DNA of 64,000 nt, taken from positions 124,001 through 188,000 of the forward strand of contig JADKHI010000001.1 of the NCBI GenBank assembly GCA_016721825.1, written 5' to 3'. Positions within the stretch are counted from its first letter, which is position 1. Every line of letters begins with the position of its first letter. Of this stretch, positions 32,129 through 40,311 are shown piece after piece. A model generated the notes under the pieces. It did no database searches, was not told the DNA's origin, and saw only the letters and a list, made by a program, of their open reading frames with translations. A program made the position numbers and the translations under genes. The DNA is from Flavobacteriales bacterium (GTDB lineage: Bacteria; Bacteroidota; Bacteroidia; Flavobacteriales_F; PHOS-HE28).

Positions 32129-34087
32129 ATGCAAGACAAGACCGCGCTGGAGAGCTTGAAGCTCCCCGAGCTGAAGGAGATCGCGAAGAAGCTGAACATC
32201 AAGAAGGCCGACACGCTCAAGAAGCAGGACCTCATCGCCCGCATCCTTGAGGAACAAGGAGGTGCGGCACCCAAGGTCACCAACCGGCTCGACACCGATG
32301 AGATGGCGGCCATGGCCACCGCCGATGAGGCCCCCGAGCCCCAACCCGACCCCGAGCCGCCCGTCAACGATGAGGATGACGACGACGATGATGATGACGA
32401 GGAGGAAGATGACGATGATGATGATGACGATGAAGAGGACGAGGAGCGGGAAACCACTTCCTCCGCTCCCCAAGCACCCAGCGAAGCACCTGCAGTGACC
32501 GCTGAGACGAATGCAGATCAGCCCCGCGACCCGCGACCCGCTCCGAACAACGAGCGCAGCGACCAACGCCGCGAGGACCGCAAGCGCGACCGTGAACGGG
32601 AGTGGCGTGAGCGCAAGGAGCAGAAGGCCCAACAGGCACAAGGCCAGGGCGGTGCCCAGACCAACGTGCCTGAGCCACGTCCGGAAGAGCGCCGTGAGCA
32701 AGGCAGGGATGACCGCCGCAATGAACGACGTGATCAGCCCCGCGACCAGAACCGGGAGCAAGGGCAGCGCGACGGGAACCGCGACCAGCAACGCGAGCAA
32801 GGGCAGCGCGAGGGCAACCGCGACCAGCAGCGCGACCAGGGTCCACGGGACCAGAACCGCGATCAGCAGCGCGAACAAGGTTCGCGGGATGGCAACCGCG
32901 ATCAAGGCCAGCGCGGCGATCAGCCACGCAATGAGAACCAACCACGTCGCGAGCAAGCACCCCAGTACAACTTCGACGCTTTCGTGGAATGCGAGGGTGT
33001 GCTGGAGATCATGCCTGAGGGTTACGGCTTCCTGCGCAGCAGCGACTACAACTACCTCGCGAGCCCCGATGATGTCTATGTGGGCCAACAGCAGATCAAA
33101 CAGCTGGGCCTGAAGCTCGGCGACACGGTGAGCGGCTATGTGCGCCCGCCGCGCCACGACGACAAGTTCTTCCCCTTGGTGAAGGTGGACCGCATCAATG
33201 GCCGCGATCCGGAATGGGTGCGTGATCGCGTGCCCTTCAAGTTCCTTACGCCGCTGTTCCCCGATGAGAAGTTCAACCTCACCGGCAAGAACCCCAACCT
33301 CAGCATGCGCGTGCTGGACCTCTTCTCCCCCATCGGGAAAGGCCAGCGTGGACTGATCGTGGCGCAACCGAAGACCGGTAAGACCATCCTGCTAAAGGAC
33401 GTGGCCAACGCCATCGCGGCGAACCACCCCGAGGTCTACCTGATCGTACTGCTCGTGGACGAACGCCCGGAAGAGGTGACGGACATGGCCCGCAGCGTGA
33501 ACGCGGAAGTGATCGCCAGCACCTTCGATGAGCCTGCAGCCCGCCACGTGCAGGTGGCCAGCATGGTTCTCGAAAAGGCCAAGTGCCTCACCGAGTGCGG
33601 CCACGACGTGGTGATCCTGCTCGACTCCATCACGCGCCTGGCCCGCGCCTACAACACCGTGCAACCCGCCAGCGGCAAGATCCTCTCCGGCGGTGTGGAC
33701 GCCAATGCGTTGCAGAAACCGAAGCGCTTCTTCGGTGCGGCACGGAAGATCGAGAACGGAGGATCGCTCACCATCCTCGCCACGGCGCTGGTGGAGACCG
33801 GCAGCAAGATGGACGAGGTGATCTTCGAGGAGTTCAAGGGCACCGGCAACATGGAGCTGCAGCTCGACCGGAAGATCAGCAACCGCCGCATCTTCCCCGC
33901 CATCGACATCCAGGCCAGCGGTACCCGTCGCGACGACCTGCTCCATCACAAGGACGTGCTGCAACGCACTTGGGTGCTCCGTAAGCACCTCGCCGACATG
34001 AACCCCGTGGAGGCCATGGAGTTCGTGAAGACCCGCATGGAAGGCACCAAGAGCAACGAGGAGTTCCTCGTGTCGATGAACGGCTAA
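32129..34087 (+). CDS. rho: transcription termination factor Rho with a long acidic/basic disordered insert
   Basis: 652 aa against ~420 for E. coli Rho. An N-terminal SAP-like Rho_N helix pair (LKLPELKEIAKKLNIKKADTLKKQDLIARILEE) is followed by ~230 disordered residues: a near-uninterrupted Asp/Glu block (~82-106), then an Arg/Asp/Gln/Asn/Gly-rich repeat region (~125-280, recurring RDQQREQG). The RNA-binding cold-shock domain (VLEIMPEGYGFLRSSDYNYL) and the ATPase (Walker A PKTGKTILLKD, LLVDERPEEV, Q-loop and R-loop GGVDANALQKPKRFFGAAR) are intact. Rho is the hexameric RNA translocase that ends transcription. In Bacteroides a disordered Rho segment has been linked to condensate formation; the same role here is inference. 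Confidence 0.96.
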   Translation: MQDKTALESLKLPELKEIAKKLNIKKADTLKKQDLIARILEEQGGAAPKVTNRLDTDEMAAMATADEAPEPQPDPEPPVNDEDDDDDDDDEEEDDDDDDDDEEDEERETTSSAPQAPSEAPAVTAETNADQPRDPRPAPNNERSDQRREDRKRDREREWRERKEQKAQQAQGQGGAQTNVPEPRPEERREQGRDDRRNERRDQPRDQNREQGQRDGNRDQQREQGQREGNRDQQRDQGPRDQNRDQQREQGSRDGNRDQGQRGDQPRNENQPRREQAPQYNFDAFVECEGVLEIMPEGYGFLRSSDYNYLASPDDVYVGQQQIKQLGLKLGDTVSGYVRPPRHDDKFFPLVKVDRINGRDPEWVRDRVPFKFLTPLFPDEKFNLTGKNPNLSMRVLDLFSPIGKGQRGLIVAQPKTGKTILLKDVANAIAANHPEVYLIVLLVDERPEEVTDMARSVNAEVIASTFDEPAARHVQVASMVLEKAKCLTECGHDVVILLDSITRLARAYNTVQPASGKILSGGVDANALQKPKRFFGAARKIENGGSLTILATALVETGSKMDEVIFEEFKGTGNMELQLDRKISNRRIFPAIDIQASGTRRDDLLHHKDVLQRTWVLRKHLADMNPVEAMEFVKTRMEGTKSNEEFLVSMNG

Positions 34088-34113
34088 CGAAGCGTGGCGA
34101 TCCCACAGTTCGC

Positions 34114-34587
34114 ATGAAGACCGCCTTCTTCGTCGCCCTGGCCGTGATGGCTGTGCGTGTGGTTCTGTTCTACAACGGCCGTTCGCTGGAAGGGCCCGAG
34201 TTCATGTTCGTACATCTACTGGCCATGAGCGTGATCGCCTTCTTCGCCGGACATGCTTTGTTGGGTGAGGACCCCAACGCCACCTTCCCTTCCCTCGTGA
34301 AGGCCTCCTTCTCGGGTTGCGCGGTGTATGCCCTGATGATGGGCGTGTTCATCTGGACCTACTACAACGCCATTGACGTGGTGGAGTTCCCTTCCAAGAT
34401 CAACGAGCGCGTGGCTGCTGTGGTGGCCGCAGGCGGTAACGAAGCGAAGGCGCGTGCCGAGCTCACGAACGTGTTCAACCCCTTCAGCTACGCGAGCATC
34501 ACCTTCTTCGGTCTGCTCTTCGCCGCACTGGGGAACGCGCTCCTTTTCAGTGCCGTGCACCACAAGGTGCTGCGTCGCCTGCGCTGA
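34114..34587 (+). CDS. DUF4199 family membrane protein
   Basis: 157 aa with four hydrophobic helices (~5-20, ~28-47, ~62-85, ~125-147) and a soluble loop after the third (DVVEFPSKINERVAAVVAAGGNEAKARAELTNVFNPFSYAS), the layout of DUF4199 proteins of Bacteroidota. Function unknown. It begins 26 nt after the rho stop and may be co-transcribed. Family name is from memory. Confidence 0.68.
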   Translation: MKTAFFVALAVMAVRVVLFYNGRSLEGPEFMFVHLLAMSVIAFFAGHALLGEDPNATFPSLVKASFSGCAVYALMMGVFIWTYYNAIDVVEFPSKINERVAAVVAAGGNEAKARAELTNVFNPFSYASITFFGLLFAALGNALLFSAVHHKVLRRLR

Positions 34588-34632
34588 GCAGATCCGCTCA
34601 ACGTTGCGCTCGTCGCGCCGTTGCCGTGAACC

Positions 34633-35994
34633 TTATGCGATGAAGGCCTCGCTCAACGCCTGAAGGTCCAGCCCACCGAAGTTGCCGCTGCTCATCATCA
34701 GCAGCACACCGGGATCCGCCTGCGCCTGACGCACCGCGCCCATCAACACGATCGGGTCGCTCAACACCTGCAGATCGGGACGCGCGAAACCACGTTGGAT
34801 CCGTTCGGGCGGGATCGGAGGCAGACGCTTCAGTTGTACCGCGTGCGGATCGTAGAACACGATGGCCGCATCGGCCTGGTCCATGCAACCAGCGTACTGG
34901 TCGAGAAAGCCTTCGCTGAGGCTGCTGTAGGTGTGAAGCTCCATGCAGGCCACCAGCTTGCGTCCGGGGAACTGTTCGCGCACTGCGTCCACCGTCGCTT
35001 TCAACTTGCTCGGGGAATGTGCGAAGTCCTTGAAGACCACTTTGCGGCCTTGTTCCGCCAACTTCTCCAAGCGCTTCGCGGCACCATGGAACGAAGCGAT
35101 GGCCTTGTAGAAAACCGCATCGCCGATACCCAGCTGGTGGCACACATGCCGCGCGCCTTCCAGGTTCATCAGGTTGTGCTTCCCGAAGACCTGCAACGCC
35201 ACTTCCTTCTCCCCCACCATCAACTTCGTCACACCGTCGTCGATGCGGTGCGCCGGAACGCTGTACGGAATGCGCGTCGCCTTCACGCCTTGCTCGTTCG
35301 CCAGCTGCTTCACTTCGGGATCCTCCGCGCAGTAGATCAGTTTTCCTCCGGGTTCGATCACGTCGATGAACTTCCGGAACTGGTCCACGTAGCTCTCGAA
35401 GGTCTTGAAGACGTTGATGTGGTCCCAGGCGATGCCGCTGATCAGCGCGATGTCCGGGCGGTAGAGGTGGAACTTGGGTACGGGCTCCAACGCGGAAGCG
35501 AGGTACTCATCGCCCTCGATGATCGCCACGGTGCTGGTGGGGCTCAGCTTCACCATGCAGTCGAAGCCTTCGAGCTGCGCGCCCACGAGATAGTCGAACT
35601 CCACGCCAGCCTGCCGCAGCACGTGGATGATCATGCTGGTGATGGTGGTCTTTCCGTGGCTGCCGCCGATCACCACGCGGGTCTTGTCCTTCGTCTGCTC
35701 GTGGAAGTACGAGGGGTAGCTGAACACCGGGATGCCCAGCTCCTGCGCACGCACCAGCTCGGGGTTGTCCGCCCGGGCGTGCATGCCGAGGATCACCGCG
35801 TCGATGCCTTTGTGGATCCGCAGTGGGTCCCAGCCCAGCTTGTCGGGCAGCAGGCCCAGACGGTCCAGGCGGCTGCGGCTGGGCTCGAAGATCTCGTCGT
35901 CGCTGCCGGTGACCTCGTAGCCCTTCTGGTGCAGGGCGATGGCCAGGTTGTGCATGGCGCTGCCGCCGATGGCGATGAAGTGTACCGTGCGCAT
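34633..35994 (-). CDS. mpl: UDP-N-acetylmuramate:L-alanyl-gamma-D-glutamyl-meso-diaminopimelate ligase
   Basis: 453 aa from ATG 35994 (MRTVHFIAIGGSAMHNLAIALHQKG); the ORF extends five codons further but would cross the promoter. The Mur ligase ATP loop is GGSHGKTTITSMIIHVL (~residue 105), with the N-terminal Rossmann domain before it and the C-terminal domain (FHGAAKRLEKLAEQGRKVVFKDFAHSPSKL) after it. Mpl reattaches recycled murein tripeptide to UDP-MurNAc in the cytoplasm. A CATCTTCG element ends four bases before the start, directly next to an 8-bp array. Confidence 0.9.
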   Translation of the reverse strand: MRTVHFIAIGGSAMHNLAIALHQKGYEVTGSDDEIFEPSRSRLDRLGLLPDKLGWDPLRIHKGIDAVILGMHARADNPELVRAQELGIPVFSYPSYFHEQTKDKTRVVIGGSHGKTTITSMIIHVLRQAGVEFDYLVGAQLEGFDCMVKLSPTSTVAIIEGDEYLASALEPVPKFHLYRPDIALISGIAWDHINVFKTFESYVDQFRKFIDVIEPGGKLIYCAEDPEVKQLANEQGVKATRIPYSVPAHRIDDGVTKLMVGEKEVALQVFGKHNLMNLEGARHVCHQLGIGDAVFYKAIASFHGAAKRLEKLAEQGRKVVFKDFAHSPSKLKATVDAVREQFPGRKLVACMELHTYSSLSEGFLDQYAGCMDQADAAIVFYDPHAVQLKRLPPIPPERIQRGFARPDLQVLSDPIVLMGAVRQAQADPGVLLMMSSGNFGGLDLQALSEAFIA

Positions 35995-35998
35995 GGGG

Positions 35999-36006
35999 CG
36001 AAGATG
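35999..36006 (-). promoter_or_regulatory. -7-like element CATCTTCG of mpl
   Basis: Four bases separate it from ATG 35994. The 8-bp array begins at the adjacent base 36007 in the same 8-bp register. Confidence 0.35.
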
Positions 36007-36046
36007 CATGTGCCCATGGGTTCATGTGCCCATGTGCCCATGGAAT
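36007..36046. repeat. 8-bp-period array (five units) upstream of mpl
   Basis: Five contiguous 8-mers each beginning CATG: CATGTGCC, CATGGGTT, CATGTGCC, CATGTGCC, CATGGAAT. CATGGGCACATG-type palindromic overlaps arise between neighbouring units. It fills the gap between the mpl promoter and the end of the next gene upstream. Confidence 0.7.
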
Positions 36047-36075
36047 GCTTCAACCGGGGGGTGTGGGAAGTCGCA

Positions 36076-36630
36076 TCACAACCAGATCATCGCCGCCACG
36101 CCGAGCAAGTAGCTGTCGTTGAAGTAGCCGTCGGTGGATGGAGCCGAGGTCTTCCCCGTGGGCCGCTCAACAGTTACCATAGGTACATCTAGCGCCCAGG
36201 AATAACCCGCCCGAAGCGCTATGGAGAGGTTGGTGTCCGTTTGGACGAGGAAGGAAACGCCGGCCTTGACCGAGGTGCTCGGGTCCGTGGTGGTGCGGTA
36301 GCCGCTCGCGAACTCATCCTCCTGCACCCGACCGAATGCGTAGTTCCAATACCCCCAGCCCTGCAGGCCTATGCGTTGCGTCCGCCACACGCGCACCTCG
36401 TTGCCCACCGCGATCGTGGCACCGTCGGGACCGCCCCCAAGGCCGAACACCAAGGCGGGGTCAACCAGGCGGCCGAGCTCCACGCCTCCTCCGAAGCCGA
36501 AGAATCCACCGGGAAGACGGCTGCCCAGCATGAACTGCGCCCAGGGTCTCACCTTGCTGCGCGTGCTGTCCACCTGCGCATGAAGGCACAACGGCAGAAA
36601 GACAACAAGGAGCAGCGCGGACCTTAACAT
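36076..36630 (-). CDS. exported protein, probably a small outer-membrane beta-barrel
   Basis: 184 aa from ATG 36630 with signal peptide MLRSALLLVVFLPLCLHAQ. The mature part alternates polar and hydrophobic residues with many Gly and aromatic residues (PGGFFGFGGGVELGRL, GIAVGNEVRVW, LQGWGYWNYAFGRVQ, TSVKAGVSFLVQ, YFNDSYLLGVAAMIWL) and ends in a hydrophobic strand, as in eight-stranded outer-membrane barrels. The frame stays open upstream to 37590, but that part is antisense to the hydrolase gene. No family name can be given. Confidence 0.65.
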   Translation of the reverse strand: MLRSALLLVVFLPLCLHAQVDSTRSKVRPWAQFMLGSRLPGGFFGFGGGVELGRLVDPALVFGLGGGPDGATIAVGNEVRVWRTQRIGLQGWGYWNYAFGRVQEDEFASGYRTTTDPSTSVKAGVSFLVQTDTNLSIALRAGYSWALDVPMVTVERPTGKTSAPSTDGYFNDSYLLGVAAMIWL

Positions 36631-36717
36631 GGCCGTGAAGATGGGGAAACCGATGGGTGGGCCAAGGACTTCGCGATCTTCGCCCCACGCCTCGGCCCAT
36701 CGCTTCGGCGCACAACG

Positions 36718-37581
36718 ATGGAACTCTACTCGATCGACACCGGCTTCTTCAAGCTCGATGGTGGCGCCATGTTCGGCGTGGTGCCCAAGACCCTCTGGAG
36801 CAAGCACCACCCGCCCGATGAGAAGAACCTCTGCACCTGGGCCATGCGCTGCCTGCTGGTGAGGACCGGCGATCGGCTGATCCTGATCGACAACGGCATC
36901 GGCGACAAGCAGGACGACCGCTTCTTCAGCCACTACGACCTGCATGGTGAGGCTACACTTGACGGCTCGTTGAAGAAGCACGGCTTCTCGAAGGACGACA
37001 TCACCGACGTGTTCCTCACGCACCTGCACTTCGACCATTGCGGCGGCAGCATCGTGCGCAAGGGCGAAGTCTTCGCGCCGGCGTTCCGGAACGCGACGTA
37101 CTGGAGCAACAAGCCGCACTGGGACTGGGCCACCAAGCCGAACCCGCGAGAGAAGGCCAGCTTCCTGAAGGAGAACATCCTGCCGATCCAGGAGAGCGGC
37201 CAGCTGAAATTCGTCGACCTCGAACGCAAGGACGCCACGGAGAACACCTACATCACCGAGCTCTTCCCGGGCTTCGATGTGCTGCTGGTGAACGGCCACA
37301 CGGATGCCATGATGATCCCGCACCTCAAATACAAGGGTCGCACGCTCTGCTACATGGCCGACTTGCTGCCGAGCGTGCACCACGTGCCCCTGCCTTGGGT
37401 GATGGCCTACGACACACGTCCGCTGCTGACCATGACGGAGAAGGCCGGCTTCCTGGAGCGCGCTGCGGACGGTGAGTTCGTGCTCTTCCTGGAACACGAC
37501 AATGTGAACGAATGCGCCACATTGGAACGGACGGAGAAAGGTGTTCGGTTGAAAGAGGCGATGCCGCTTTCGAGCATCTGA
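36718..37581 (+). CDS. metallo-beta-lactamase-fold hydrolase
   Basis: 287 aa. The zinc motif is HLHFDHCGG (~residue 101-109), preceded by LILIDNGIGDK (substrate-loop Asp) and followed by HTDAM (~185) and the C-terminal LFLEHDN His. N-terminal segment MELYSIDTGFFKLDGGAMFG is typical of the lactonase/quorum-quenching-like or Rv2752-like MBL enzymes, but sequence alone cannot assign a substrate. It lies 87 nt from the divergently transcribed barrel protein. Confidence 0.88.
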   Translation: MELYSIDTGFFKLDGGAMFGVVPKTLWSKHHPPDEKNLCTWAMRCLLVRTGDRLILIDNGIGDKQDDRFFSHYDLHGEATLDGSLKKHGFSKDDITDVFLTHLHFDHCGGSIVRKGEVFAPAFRNATYWSNKPHWDWATKPNPREKASFLKENILPIQESGQLKFVDLERKDATENTYITELFPGFDVLLVNGHTDAMMIPHLKYKGRTLCYMADLLPSVHHVPLPWVMAYDTRPLLTMTEKAGFLERAADGEFVLFLEHDNVNECATLERTEKGVRLKEAMPLSSI

Positions 37582-37615
37582 CCTGAACATGGTCCGGTCA
37601 CTTCGACCTGACGCG

Positions 37616-37623
37616 TAGCTTCG
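37616..37623 (+). promoter_or_regulatory. -7 element TAGCTTCG of the DUF1304-like gene
   Basis: TAGCTTCG, 19 nt before ATG 37643, in the 61-nt gap after the hydrolase gene. Confidence 0.4.
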
Positions 37624-37642
37624 GGTTCACACCCACACGCTC

Positions 37643-38005
37643 ATGAGCATTGTCGCGAAGATCCTGATCGCCGTTGTGGCGATCGAACACCTGTACATCC
37701 TGTGGCTGGAGATGTTCGCTTGGACCACGCGCGGACCGAAGGTGTTCCGTTCGCTGCCTGCCAGCCTGTTCGTGCCCACCAAGGCCTTGGCGGCGAACCA
37801 AGGACTGTACAATGGCTTTCTTTCCGCAGGGCTCTTCTGGAGCCTGTTGATCGCGGATGTGAGCTGGTCGGTGAACGTGGCGCTCTTCTTTCTGGGCTGC
37901 GTGATCGTGGCCGGGATCTACGGTGCGCTTAGCGCGCAACGCTCGATCTTCTACGTTCAAGCACTGCCCGCGCTGCTGGCGCTTGCAGCGGTGCTGGTCG
38001 GATGA
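37643..38005 (+). CDS. DUF1304 family membrane protein
   Basis: 120 aa with four membrane helices. The start IVAKILIAVVAIEHLYILWLEMFAW with an embedded HxY...E and the following ANQGLYNGFLSAGLFWSLL match the conserved core of DUF1304 proteins. Function unknown. Its stop codon abuts, with no spacing, the stop of the convergent glycine-rich T9SS gene (38005/38006), so no terminator fits between them. Confidence 0.82.
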   Translation: MSIVAKILIAVVAIEHLYILWLEMFAWTTRGPKVFRSLPASLFVPTKALAANQGLYNGFLSAGLFWSLLIADVSWSVNVALFFLGCVIVAGIYGALSAQRSIFYVQALPALLALAAVLVG

Positions 38006-39868
38006 TCAGTGCTGCACGAGCAGGCGCTGGGTGGTCACGTTGCCGTTGGTGGTGAGCATCACCACGTAGGTGCCGGCAGGCAACATGGAAACATCGAACT
38101 CCGTGCGACCTGCTTTGGCCTGAACGGGCAACGACATGGTCTGCCCGAGCTCGTTGAACACGGACAACTTCGCCATGGCATCCTCGGCATCGTAGATGGC
38201 GGTCACGAGATCCTGAGCAGGGTTGGGGAACATGGTCAGCGTACCCACCGCACCTTCAAAGCTGACGGAAACGATATCGGAGACCGTGCTCGCCCCGTCG
38301 TAGTCGGTCTGCCGCAACCGGTAGTACGAAGTGCGCGGCAGCGGGCTCAGATCCTCGGAAGCATAGTTCAACACGGACTGACTGTTGCCTGCACCTGGCA
38401 TGGAGAGGATGGTCTCCCATTCCTGCATATCCATCGAGCGTTCAATGGTGAAGCTGGCGTTGTTGAGCTCAGAAGCGGTGGTCCATCGCAGATCGACCCG
38501 CTTTTCCATGGCCGTTGCGTTGAAACTGACCAGTTCGATGGGCAATGGAGCGCTGGCCTCGGAGATGATCCCGCCGTTGTTGGAGCCACCGCCGCCGCCA
38601 GCGCGCGAGATGCACGGGGTCTCGTTGCAACCGCCTAAGCCGTTCAAGGTCTGCGTGGTGACGTTGGTTGCGGGAAGCGTACCGGTGAAGAGCACCGCCC
38701 CCTGTCCACCGCCGCCGCCGCCGCCATGCGTACTGGAGTTCACCGTGCCACCATTACCACCGTTCGCGCGGATGGTGAGCGGACAACCGGCCACAACGGA
38801 GAAGGAGGAGCAGCTGATCACGATGGAGCCTCCGGCCCCAGCTCCACCAGCGCCATCGTTCCCTGAGGTGGCCGCCGTAAGGCCATCAGCCGAAATGCGG
38901 CGCGAACAGCTTCCGGTGGTCACGATGGAACCAGCCTCGATCAACACGATGCCGCCTCCGTTCGCACCATCCGTGGACAGGTTATCGTTGCCTTCGCCGC
39001 CACCACCGCCGCCACCCATGAAGATCCGTGTGCCGCTGATCTGGGCGCTGAGGCCGATGCCCCCGATGCCACCGGCATCCGCCACACAGCTCCAGCCCAG
39101 AGGAGCGCTTCCACCAGCGGTGTAATTACCGCCGCCACCACCGCCCGCATTGATCTGGTTGGCACCGCCACCACCGTTGATGATCTTGCCACGGCCATCG
39201 GCCCAGTTGGTGTTGGTGAGCTTGTAGATGCCCTCGCCCTTCGTGGCGAAGTACTCCGTTCCGGCCGCAATGCTGCTCCACCGGAAATCGGTCGTGTTGC
39301 AGGGTGTGGTGTAGGTCCATGGATCACGCGCGCCGCCTCGGAATCCGGCACCGTCAGCCGTGATGTTGTGCTGAAGGGTCAATGCGCCTCCCACTTGGAA
39401 CGAGACCATGCCACCAACAGCACCCGTCCATGGCAACGCGCTGATGTTGGCCACGGTGGTGTAGTTGCCCCCGCCTCCCAACAGTTCGTGGGTGATGATC
39501 TGGACCGAGGAATTGGCGCCTGTATTGAAGGTTATCCCTGTGGCCCCGTTGAGCGTGACACTGGTGAGCACGCCTCCACTTCGGGTCACGGCCGCGATCT
39601 TCCGAATGGCATAGCGACCCGCTTGCTGAATGGCCGACAAGTTGCCGAACGATGCGTTGTTGCCGGTGTTGGTGCCGATCACGTTGTCCTGCATCTGCAT
39701 GATCACAACGTCCTTGCCGACGGTGAACGTGGCCCCCGTCTCGTTGGTGGTGCCGATCGTGAGCACATTGCCCGCGATGGCCGTGACCTGCGCATAGCCA
39801 TTGATCACTTGGGCATCCAGCGATGTCCATGAGATCACCAGAAAGAGGAATGAGCTGAATATGCGCAT
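38006..39868 (-). CDS. glycine-rich secreted protein with T9SS type A sorting domain
   Basis: 620 aa. Signal peptide MRIFSSFLFLVISWTSLDAQ, then a beta-helix-like region with many poly-Gly blocks (KIINGGGGANQINAGGGGGG, MGGGGGGGEGN, STHGGGGGGGQG) and paired Cys, followed from ~455 by PLPIELVSFNATAMEKRVDLRWTTASELNNASFTIERS (a fibronectin-like linker common in Bacteroidota) and a type A sorting domain (LTMFPNPAQDLVTAIYD...PAGTYVVMLTTNGNVTTQRLLVQ). Export through T9SS is well supported; function is not. An inverted repeat CGTTGA/TCAACG lies 10-30 nt upstream of the start. Confidence 0.85.
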   Translation of the reverse strand: MRIFSSFLFLVISWTSLDAQVINGYAQVTAIAGNVLTIGTTNETGATFTVGKDVVIMQMQDNVIGTNTGNNASFGNLSAIQQAGRYAIRKIAAVTRSGGVLTSVTLNGATGITFNTGANSSVQIITHELLGGGGNYTTVANISALPWTGAVGGMVSFQVGGALTLQHNITADGAGFRGGARDPWTYTTPCNTTDFRWSSIAAGTEYFATKGEGIYKLTNTNWADGRGKIINGGGGANQINAGGGGGGNYTAGGSAPLGWSCVADAGGIGGIGLSAQISGTRIFMGGGGGGGEGNDNLSTDGANGGGIVLIEAGSIVTTGSCSRRISADGLTAATSGNDGAGGAGAGGSIVISCSSFSVVAGCPLTIRANGGNGGTVNSSTHGGGGGGGQGAVLFTGTLPATNVTTQTLNGLGGCNETPCISRAGGGGGSNNGGIISEASAPLPIELVSFNATAMEKRVDLRWTTASELNNASFTIERSMDMQEWETILSMPGAGNSQSVLNYASEDLSPLPRTSYYRLRQTDYDGASTVSDIVSVSFEGAVGTLTMFPNPAQDLVTAIYDAEDAMAKLSVFNELGQTMSLPVQAKAGRTEFDVSMLPAGTYVVMLTTNGNVTTQRLLVQH

Positions 39869-39948
39869 GGCGAGGTCCGTTGAGTGGGCCGTTCAACGAT
39901 GGGCCCAGCCGTCAGGTTACCGACGGAACCTCCTTATCCCCTGATGGA

Positions 39949-40311
39949 TCACCAGATCCTGACGCCGAACATCCGAAGCGACTTGTAGGGAAAGCCCATG
40001 TAGAGGCCGTCCGCCCGCTCTTCCAACGGAAAGACCTCTATGTTGGAGCAGACCCCATGGCGCGCCTTGCCGGTTACGGGATCGAAGTGGAAGCGGTGGA
40101 ACGGACATACCACATGCCCTTCATCGCACCAGCCGCCGCTGATGGAACGGCCTTGGTGCGGACACGCATCCGCCAGCACACGCAACACGCCGTTCATGCG
40201 TACGACGCAGAGCGTTCGCCCGGCCATGGTAAGCTGCATAAGCTTGCCTTCCGCGAGCGACTGAGGACGATCATCCTTCACTTTCCGCCAGCGGGTGCCT
40301 TGCACGATCAT
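39949..40311 (-). CDS. Rieske [2Fe-2S] domain protein
   Basis: 120 aa. Both cluster ligand pairs are present with correct spacing: C-x-H in ACPHQG (~residue 49) and C-x2-H in CPFH (~69), 16 residues apart. There is no membrane helix, so it is a soluble Rieske ferredoxin-like or NirD-like protein that would pass electrons to an oxygenase or reductase not encoded nearby. Its start overlaps the comEC stop by four bases (ATGA), so it is translated from the comEC transcript. Confidence 0.9.
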   Translation of the reverse strand: MIVQGTRWRKVKDDRPQSLAEGKLMQLTMAGRTLCVVRMNGVLRVLADACPHQGRSISGGWCDEGHVVCPFHRFHFDPVTGKARHGVCSNIEVFPLEERADGLYMGFPYKSLRMFGVRIW

